Shown here: positions 56,332-64,000 of the stretch, in pieces
How the letters are laid out: each line of letters begins with the position of its first letter
Numbering within the stretch: position 1 is the stretch's first letter
Origin: Calliopsis andreniformis
Taxonomy: Eukaryota > Arthropoda > Insecta > Hymenoptera > Andrenidae
Length of the DNA: 64,000 nt
Assembly: GCF_051401765.1 (NCBI RefSeq)
Contig: NW_027480600.1
Location: 248,001-312,000 of the forward strand
Direction: 5' to 3'
The notes under the pieces: model-generated
Database searches by the model: none
What the model was told of the DNA's origin: nothing
What the model saw: the letters and a program-made list of their open reading frames with translations, nothing else
Translations under genes and position numbers: made by a program

Positions 56332-59300
56332 AATACTCAAACCTCAACCCTCAACCCTCAGCCCTCATCCTCAATCCCCAATCCTCAATCCTCAATCCTC
56401 AATATTCAATCCTCTATACTCAGTCTTCAATCCTCAATCCTCAATCCTCAATCCTCAATCCTCAATCCACAGTCATCAATCATCAATCTCCCATACTCAA
56501 TCGTCAATCCTCAGTCCTCAATCCTCAATCCCCAATGCTCGTTCCTCAAACCTCAATCCTCAACCCTCAGTCCTCACCTTCAATTCTCAACTCTCAATCC
56601 TCAATCCTCAATCCTCAATCTTCAATCCTCAATCCTCAATCCTCAATCCTCAATCCTCAATTCTCAATCCTCAATCCTCAATCCTCAGACTTCAAACATC
56701 AATACTCAGCCCTCAGTCCTCGTCCTCAATCCACAACCCTCAATCCTCGATCCTCAATCTTCCATCCTTAATACACAATCTTCAATCCTCAGTCCTCAAT
56801 CCTCTATCCTCAATCCTCATTCCTCAATCCTCAATACCCAATCCGCAATCTTCAATCCTCAATCCTCAATCCCCATTCTTCAATCCTCAATACGCAATCC
56901 TCAATCTTCAATCCTCAATCCACAATCCACAATCTTCAATACTCAATCGTCAATACTCATTCATCAATCCTCGATACCCAATCCTCAATCTTCAATCCTC
57001 AATCCTCAATCCTCAATCCTCAGTCCTCAATCATCAATCCTCAATACTCAATCTTCAATCCTCAATCCTCAGTCCACAAACCACAATTCTGAATCCTCAA
57101 TACTGCATCCTCAATCTTCAGCCCTCAGTCCTCAACAATCAGTTGTCAATCCTCAATCCCCAATAGAATATCCTCAATTCACAGTTTTCAATACGCAATA
57201 CTCAATCTGCAATCTTCAGACCTCTATTCACAAACATCAATTCTCATCACTCAACCCTGAACGCTCAGTCCTCAATGTTCAGTCCTCAATCCTCAATTCT
57301 CAATCTTCAATCCTCAATACTGAATCTTCAATCGTCAATACTCAATCCTCAATCCTCAATCCTCAATCCTCAATCCTCAGTCCTCAATCCTCAATACTCA
57401 ATCCTCAATCGTCAATCCTCAATCCTCAATGTTCAATCCGCAATACCCAATCCTCAATCTTCAATCCTCAATCCTCCATCCCCAATCCTCATTCTTCAAA
57501 CCTCAATCCTCAACCCTCAGTCCTCATCCTCAATTCTCAATTCTCAATCCTCAATCCTCAAACCTCAATATTCAAAACTCAATATTCAATCTCCAATCCT
57601 AGATCCCCAATTCCCAATCCTCAATCTTCAATCCTCAATCCTCAATCCTCAATTCTCAATCCTCAATCCTCAATCCTTAGACCTCAAACATCAATATTCA
57701 ACACTCGGACCTGTTCCTCAATCCACAACCCTCAATCCTCAATCCTCAATCTTCAATCATCAATACTCAATCTTCAGTCCTCAATCCTCAACCCCCAATC
57801 CTCAGTCCTCAATCCTCTATCTTTAATCCTCAATCCTCAATCCTCAATCCTCAATCCTAAACCTTCAACCCTCAATACTCAATCTTCAATCCTCAATCCT
57901 CAATCCTCAATCCTCAATCCTCAATCCTCAATCTTCAGTGCTCAAAACTCAATCTTCAATCCTCAATCCTCAATCCTCAATCCTCAATCCTCATTCTTCA
58001 ATCCTCAACACCCAATCCTCAATCTTCAATTCTCAACCTTCAATCCACAATTCTCAATCCTCAATCCTCAATCTTCAATCCTCAATCCTCAATCCTCAAT
58101 CTTCAATCCTCAATACTCAATCCTCAATCCCCAGTCCTCAATCCGCAATGTTCAATCCGCAGTACCCAATCCTCAATCGTCAATCCTCTATCCCCAATCC
58201 TCAATCTTCAATCCTCAATCCTCAATCCTCAATCCTCAATCCTCAATACTCAATCCTCAATCGTCAATCCTCAATCCTCAATGTTCAATCCGCAATACCC
58301 AATCCTCAATCTTCAATCCTCAATCCTCCATCCCCAATCCTCAATCCTCAATCCTCATTCATCAATCCTCAATACCCAATCCTCAATCTTGAGTCCTCAA
58401 TCCTCAATCCTCAATTCTCAACCCTCAATCCTCAGTCCTCAGTCCTCAAACCTCAATCCTCAAACCTCAGCCCTCATCCTCAATCCTCAATCCTCAATCC
58501 TCAGTCCTCAATCTTCAATCCTCAATACTCAATCTTCAATCCTCAATCCTCAGACCACAAACCTCAATCCTTAATATTCAATCCTCAATACTCAATCTTC
58601 AATCCTCAATCCTCAATGCTCGGTCCTCAATCCTCAATCGTCAATCTCCAATCCTGAATACTCAATCCTCGGTCCTCAATCCTCAACCTTCAATCCTCAA
58701 TACTCAATCTTCAATCTTCAATCATCAATCCTCAATACTCAATCCTCAATACCCAATCCTGAATCTTCAATCCTCAGTCCTCAATCCTCAATTCTCAATC
58801 CTCAATCCTCGTTCCTCAAACCTCAACCCTCAACCCTCAGTCCTCATACTCAATTCTCAATTCTCAATCTTCAATCCTCAATCCTCAATCATCAATCCTC
58901 AATAATCAACCTCCAATCCTAGATCCTCAATGCCCAATCCTCAATCTTCAATCCTCATTCCTCAATACTCAATCCACAATCCTCAATCCTCAATCCTCAA
59001 TCCTCAATCCTCAACCTTCAATCCTCAATACTCAATCTTCAATCTTCAATCCTCAATCCTCAAGCCACAATCTTCAATACTCAATCGTCAATCCTCATTC
59101 ATCAATCCTCGATACCCAATCCTCAATCTTCAATCCTCAATACTCAATCTTCAATCCTGAATCCTCAATCCTCAATCCTCAATCCTCAACCCTCAATCCT
59201 CAATCCTCAATCCTCAATACTCGATCCTCGATCTTCAATCCACAATACTCAATCTTCAATCCTCAATCCTCAATCCTCAATCCTCAATACTCAATCCTCA

Positions 59301-59470
59301 ATCGTCAGGCTTCAGTACTCAATACTCAATCTTCAATCCTCAATCCTGAATCCTCATTCCTCAATACTCAATCCTCAATCCTCAATTCTCAATCCTCAAT
59401 CCTCAATCCTCAACCTTCAATCCTCAATACTCAATCTTCAATCTTCAATACTCAATCCGCAATCCTCAAT
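56308..59470 (+). repeat. Family B unit 6 (partial)
   Basis: This follows unit 5 at offset 5024 (51511/56535, 52251/57275, 53906/58930) for about 3.1 kb. It then breaks off inside module y just after CAATACTCAATCCGC, where complete units read CAATCCTCAATCCGC and continue. Private changes include TCAAACCTCAATATTC near 57558 and TCAAAACTC near 57942. Confidence 0.86.
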
Positions 59471-60899
59471 CCTCAATCCTCAATCCTCAATCCTCAATTC
59501 TCAACCATCAACCCTCAATTCTCAATACTCAATAGAATATCCTGAATTCTCAGGGTTCAATACTCAAACCTCAATCCTCAACCCTCAGCCCTCAGCCCTC
59601 ATTCTCCATCCTCAATCCTCAATCCTCAACCCTCAATCTTCAATCCCCAATACTCAATCTTCAATCCTCAATCCTCAATACTCAATCCTCAATCCTCAAT
59701 CCTCAGTCATCAATACTCAATCTTCAATACTCAATCTTCAATCCTCAATACACAATCCTCATTCCTCAATCCTCAATCCTCAATCCTCAAACCTCAATCC
59801 TCAATCCTCGGTCCTCAATCCTCAACCTTCAATCCTCAATACTCAATCTTCAATCTTCAATCCTCAATCCTCAATCCTCAATCCTCAATCTTCAATCCTC
59901 AATCGTCAATCCTCAATCCTCAATCCTCAATCTTCAATCCTCAATCCTCAATCCTCAATCCTCAATCCTCAATCTTCAATCCTCAATACTCAATCCTCAA
60001 TCCCCAGTCCTCAATCCGCAATGTTCAATCCGCAATACCCAATCCTCAATCGTCAATCCTCTATCCCCAATCCTCAATCTTCAATCCTCAATCCTCAATC
60101 CTCAATCCTCAATCCTCAATACTCAATCCTCAATCGTCAATCCTCAATCCTCAATGTTCAATCCGCAATACCCAATCCTCAATCTTCAATCCTCAATCCT
60201 CCATCCCCAATCCTCAATCCTCAATCCTCATTCATCAATCCTCAATACCCAATCCTCAATCTTGTATCCTCAATCCTCAATCCTCAATTCTCAACCCTCA
60301 ATCCTCAGTCCTCAGTCCTCAAACCTCAATCCTCAAACCTCAGCCCTCATCCTCAATCCTCAATCCTCAATCCTCAGTCCTCAATCTTCATCCTCAATAC
60401 TCAATCCTCAATCCTCAATCCTCAGACCACAAACCTCAATCCTTAATATTCAATCCTCAATACTCAATCTTCAATCCTCCATCCTCAATGCTCGGTCCTC
60501 AATCCTCAATCGTCAATCTCCAATCTTGAATACTCAACCTTCAATTCTCAATCCTCAATCCTCAATACTCAGTCCTCAATCCTCATTCTTCAATCCTCAA
60601 TACCCAATCCTGAATCTTCAATCCTCAATCCTCAATCGTCAATTCTCAGTCCTCAATCCTCGTTCCTCAAACCTCAACCCTCAACCCTCAGTCCTCATAC
60701 TCAATTCTCAATTCTCAATCCTCAATCCTCAATCCTCAATCATCAATCCTCAATAATCAAACACCAATCCTAGATCCTCAATGCCCAATCCTCAATCTTC
60801 AATCCTCAATACTCAATCCTCAATTCTCAATGCTCAATCCTCAATCCTCAGACCTCAAACATCAATATTCAACACACGGACCTGGTCCTCAATCCACAA
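59471..60899 (+). repeat. Family B mosaic stretch
   Basis: This is a patchwork of unit fragments out of their usual order. A dyad-bearing piece (59535) with a decayed right arm is followed by about 0.3 kb of mostly canonical heptamers. Bases 59990-60480 match the 48010-48500 part of unit 4, with a one-base shortening in TCTTCATCC near 60389. From about 60840 it resembles unit 1 near 30320 (TCAACACACGGACC against TCAACACTCGGACC). Confidence 0.72.
59535..59558. repeat. GAATAT dyad, decayed right arm
   Basis: The right arm reads CTCAGG-GTTC: one mismatch and one wobble. It lies in the mosaic stretch after unit 6. Confidence 0.78.
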
Positions 60900-61739
60900 C
60901 CCTCAATCCTCAATCCTCAATCTTCAATCATCAATACTCAATCTTCAATCCTCAATCCTCAACCCTCAATCCTCAATCCTCAATCCTCAATCTTTAATCC
61001 TCAATCCTCAATCCTCAATCCTCAATCCTAAACTTTCAACCCTCAATACTCAATCTTCAATCCTCAATCCTCAATCTTCAATCCTCAATCCTCAATCCTC
61101 AATCCTCAATCTTCAGCCCTCAATACTCAATCTTCAATCCTCAATCCTCAATCCTCAATCCTCAATCCTCATTCTTCAATCCTCAACACCCAATCCTCAA
61201 TCTTCAATGCTCAACCTTCAATCCACAATTCTCAATCCACAATCCTCAATCCTCAGACCTCAAACATCAACACTCAACCCTCAGTCCTCGTCCTCAATCC
61301 ACAACACTCACTCCTCGATCCTCAATCTTCAATCATCAATATTCAACTTTCAATCCTCAATCCTCAATCCTCAATACTCAATCCTCAATCCTCAATGTTC
61401 AATCCTCAATACCCAATCCTCAATCTTCTGTCCTCAATCCTCAATCCTCAACCCTCAATCGTCAATCCACAATCCTCAATCCTCAATCCTTGATCTTCAA
61501 TCCTCAATACTCAATCTTCAATCCTCAATCCTCAATGCTCAATCCTCAATTCTCAATCCTCAATCGTCAGGCTTCAGTACTGAATACTCAATCTTCAATC
61601 CTCAATCCTCAATCCTCATTCCTCAATCCACAATCCTCAATCCTCAGTCCTCAATACTCAACCATCAATCCTCAATTCTCAATACACAATAGAATATCCT
61701 GAACTTTCAGGATTCAATACTCAAACCTCAACCCTCAAC
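60900..61739 (+). repeat. 839-bp tandem duplication, copy 1
   Basis: This is followed head-to-tail by 61740-62578 at a constant offset of 839 bp: a matching point is 60922/61761 and the dyads are 61692/62531. It carries TCAATGCTCAACC, CACTCACTCCTCG and TCAGGCTTCAGTACTGAATAC variants. Confidence 0.88.
61692..61715. repeat. GAATAT dyad, perfect arms, CT centre
   Basis: Copy in the first member of the 839-bp tandem duplication. Confidence 0.85.
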
Positions 61740-62578
61740 CCTCAATCCTCAATCCTCAATCTTCAATCATCAATACTCAATCTTCAATCCTCAATCCTCA
61801 ACCCTCAATCCTCAATCCTCAATCCTCAATCTTTAATCCTCAATCCTCAATCCTCAATCCTCAATCCTAAACTTTCAACCCTCAATACTCAATCTTCAAT
61901 CCTCAATCCTCAATCTTCAATCCTCAATCCTCAATCCTCAATCCTCAATCTTCAGTCCTCAATACTCAATCTTCAATCCTCAATCCTCAATCCTCAATCC
62001 TCAATCCTCATTCTTCAATCCTCAACACCCAATCCTCAATCTTCAATGCTCAACCTTCAATCCACAATTCTCAATCCACAATCCTCAATCCTCAGACCTC
62101 AAACATCAACACTCAACCCTCAGTCCTCGTCCTCAATCCACAACACTCACTCCTCGATCCTCAATCTTCAATCATCAATATTCAACTTTCAATCCTCAAT
62201 CCTCAATCCTCAATACTCAATGCTCAATCCTCAATGTTCAATCCTCAATACCCAATCCTCAATCTTCTGTCCTCAATCCTCAATCCTCAACCCTCAATCG
62301 TCAATCCACAATCCTCAATCCTCAATCCTTGATCTTCAATCCTCAATACTCAATCTTCAATCCTCAATCCTCAATGCTCAATCCTCAATTCTCAATCCTC
62401 AATCGTCAGGCTTCAGTACTGAATACTCAATCTTCAATCCTCAATCCTCAATCCTCATTCCTCAATCCACAATCCTCAATCCTCAGTCCTCAATACTCAA
62501 CCATCAATCCTCAATTCTCAATACACAATAGAATATCCTGAACTTTCAGGATTCAATACTCAAACCTCAACCCTCAAC
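61740..62578 (+). repeat. 839-bp tandem duplication, copy 2
   Basis: This is the second copy. It differs from the first at a few bases, for example TCAGTCC for TCAGCCC near 61955 and TCAATGC for TCAATCC near 62220. Its right end passes into sequence that matches the start of family B at 26341 onward. Confidence 0.88.
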
Positions 62579-64000
62579 CCTCAGCCCTCATCCTCAATCC
62601 TCAATCCTCAATACTCAATCCTCAATATTCAATCCTCAATACTCAATCTTCAATCCTCAATCCTCAATCCTCAATCCTCAATCCTCAATCCTCAGATATC
62701 AATCCTCAATCTTCAATACTCAATCGTCAATCCTCAGTCCTCAATCCTCAATCCCCAATCCTCGTTCCTCAAACCTCAACCCTCAACCCTCAGTCCTCAT
62801 GCTCAATTCTCAATTCTCAATACTCAATCCTCAATCCTCAATCTTCAATCCTCAATAATCAATCTCCAATCCTAGTTCCTCAATTCCCAATCCTCAATCC
62901 TTAAACCTCAATCTTGAATCCTCAATCCCCAGGCCTCAAACTTCAATCCTCAATGCTCAATCCTCAATCCTCAGTCGTCAGTCCTCAATCCTCAATCCTC
63001 AATCCTCAAACCTCAATCCTCAACCGTCAGTCCTCGTCCTCAATCCTCAGCCCTCAATCCTCAATCCTCAATCTTCAATCCTCAATACTCAATCTTGAAT
63101 CCTCAATCCTCAATCCTCAATCCTCAATCTTCAATCCTCAATCCTCAATCCTCAATCCTCAATACTCATTCTTCAATCCTCAACGCCCAATCCTCAATCT
63201 TCAATCCTCAATCCTCAATCCTCAATTCTCAATCCTCAATCCTCAGTCCTCAGTCCTCAAACCTCAATCCTCAACCCTCAGGCCTCATCCTCAATCCTCA
63301 ATCCTCAACCCTCAATCCTCAAACTTCAATCCTCAATCTTCAATTCTCAATCCTCAATCCTCGATTCTGAATCCTCAATCGTCAATCCTCAGACCACAAA
63401 CATCAATATTCAACCCTCGGTCCTCGTCCTCAATCCACAATCTTCAATCCTCAATCCTCAATCCTCAATCCTCAACCCTCAATCCTCAGATATCAATCCT
63501 CAATCTTCAATACTCAATCGTCAATCCTCAGTCCTCAATCCTCAATCCCCAATCCTCGTGCCTCAAACCTCAATCCTCAACCCTCAGTCCTCAACCGTCA
63601 GTCCTCGTCCTCAATCCTCAACCCTCAATCCTCAATCCTCAATCCTCAATCTTCAATCCTCAATCCTCAATCTTCAATCCTCAATACTCAATCTTCAATC
63701 CTCAATCCTCAATTCTCAATCCTCAATCCTCAGGCCTCAGTCCTCAAACCTCAATCCTCAACCCTCAGCCCTCATCCTCAATCCTCAATCCTCAACACTC
63801 AATCCTCAATCTTCAATCCTCAATACTCAATCTTCAATCCTCAATCCTCAATTCTCAATCCTCAGTACTCATGCTTCAATCCTCAATACCCAATCCTCAA
63901 TCTTCAATTCTCAATCCTCAACGCTCGATTCTCAGTCCTCAATCGTCAATCCTCAGACCACAAACATCAATATTCAACCCTCGGTCCTCGTCCACAATCC
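62350..64000 (+). repeat. Return to the family B start (36.19-kb superperiod)
   Basis: This matches 26160-27800 at offset 36190 bp (26341/62531, 26724/62914, 26905/63095), becoming 36197 near 63958. It agrees with unit 0 beyond the point (about 27050) where other partial copies at 31470 and 38010 diverge, so it is specifically a copy of unit 0. It runs off the window end. Confidence 0.86.
62531..62554. repeat. GAATAT dyad, perfect arms, CT centre
   Basis: Copy in the second member of the 839-bp duplication; the exact counterpart of 26341 at +36190. Confidence 0.85.

Larger units (their letters stand above)
1616..57283 (+). repeat. Divergent block of about 112 bp, 25 copies (GAATAT block)
   Basis: This is the least heptamer-like part of the array. 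It starts AATAGAATATCC, AATAGAACGTCC or a close variant, continues AATTCACAGTTTTCAATAC, CAATCTGCAATC, then ACAAACATCAATTCTCATCAC, and ends near ACTCAGTCC. Starts are at about 1616, 2944, 3495, 3949, 7612, 8822, 10150, 10701, 11155, 14427, 15726, 16921, 18485, 19784, 22418, 23613 and 25170 in family A, and 29808, 31037, 36352, 37581, 41971, 47051, 52138 and 57172 in family B. Its length is about 112 bp (16 heptamers). The AACG variant is confined to 1616, 2944, 8822, 10150, 16921 and 23613. The span runs from the first copy to the last. Confidence 0.88.
1..64000 (+). repeat. Heptanucleotide satellite array, unit TCAATCC
   Basis: The 7-bp unit TCAATCC and its one- or two-base variants run from the first to the last base with no unique-sequence gap. 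The + strand is almost free of G and rich in C; whole 60-base stretches, such as 601-660, contain no G. Variants are not random: the same order of variant units recurs over kilobases, giving two higher-order repeat families. Occasional six-base units (TCATCC, TCGTCC) shift the phase by one base. The array runs off both window ends, so its true length is unknown. No genes, transposons or RNA genes are embedded in it. The function is unknown; centromeric, pericentromeric or other heterochromatic satellite DNA is a reasonable inference if the host is a eukaryote. Confidence 0.97.
26161..64000 (+). repeat. Satellite family B (about 5.0-6.5 kb higher-order repeat)
   Basis: From about 26161 the variant order changes to a second pattern whose markers include ACCCTCGGTCC, CAATACGCAATCC and an inverted repeat beginning GAATATCCTGAA. 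Equivalent points of successive units lie at 29181, 35718, 41344, 46424, 51511 and 56535 (spacings 6537, 5626, 5080, 5087 and 5024 bp). A second marker at 29921, 36465, 42084, 47164, 52251 and 57275 gives 6544, 5619, 5080, 5087 and 5024. The last three intervals are near-identical copies; the first two carry extra or missing modules. Confidence 0.92.

Noticed and set aside
1..64000. CRISPR array
   Set aside because: There are no alternating conserved repeats and unique spacers of 25-40 bp; the period is 7 bp and variants are shared between copies.
1..64000. Telomere repeat
   Set aside because: The unit GGATTGA does not match a telomere motif I know, such as TTAGGG, TTTAGGG or TTAGG, and ordered variants over many kilobases are unlike telomerase products. 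A subtelomeric position is not excluded.
1..64000. Plasmid iteron origin or bacterial short tandem repeats (STRR heptamers of filamentous cyanobacteria)
   Set aside because: The 7-bp length is similar, but those arrays are short and intergenic, and no replication gene or any other gene is present in 64 kb.
1..64000. Sequencing or assembly artefact producing all of the array
   Set aside because: Ordered variants, private substitutions in single units and nested duplications of different ages argue for real satellite DNA. Exact copy number and the joins at 20.2-21.9, 26.16 and 59.5-60.9 kb remain open to assembly error.

Overview
What it is. The whole 64 kb window is one tandem array built on a 7-bp unit, TCAATCC on the + strand (GGATTGA on the - strand). 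I see no protein gene, RNA gene, insertion sequence, CRISPR array or unique-sequence island. The unit is mutated at fixed places (TCAATCT, TCAATAC, TCAGTCC, TCAACCC, TCAAACC, TGAATCC, TCGATCC, TCTATCC and others). The order of these variants recurs over kilobases, so this is a satellite with higher-order repeat (HOR) structure rather than a plain microsatellite.

Why there are no genes. The canonical unit read on the + strand gives the same heptapeptide cycle, SILNPQS, in all three frames and contains no stop. The - strand has a TGA every 21 bp in each frame. Long one-strand ORFs (up to about 650 codons) therefore arise automatically. They overlap each other in different frames with the same peptide and begin or end at ordinary single-base variants of the unit.

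Layout. Positions 1-26160 hold family A: overlapping duplications with offsets of 4.05, 4.53/4.85, 6.69, 7.21, 7.32 and 8.1 kb, marked by 13 copies of a block carrying CTCAATTTTGAG (one copy with a single change). Near 26160 the array switches abruptly to family B. B holds a partial unit (26161-28953), five full HOR units (28954-56307; 6537, 5640, 5066, 5087 and 5024 bp), a partial sixth (56308 to about 59470), a mosaic stretch, an 839-bp tandem duplication (60900-62578), and from about 62350 a return to the sequence that began family B at 26160, at an offset of 36190 bp. Both families carry copies of a divergent block of about 112 bp that begins near AATAGAATATCC. A derivative of it in family B forms a near-perfect inverted repeat.

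How it evolves. Copies of one segment mostly differ in length by whole multiples of 7 bp, which points to in-register slippage or unequal exchange. Larger modules (about 0.65 and 1.4 kb) come and go between units.

Organism. The sequence alone does not settle the host. Long heptamer satellites with HORs are typical of eukaryotic heterochromatin. Short heptamer tandem repeats are known from bacteria such as filamentous cyanobacteria, but a 64 kb uninterrupted array would be extraordinary there. Assembly error in copy number cannot be excluded from the sequence.
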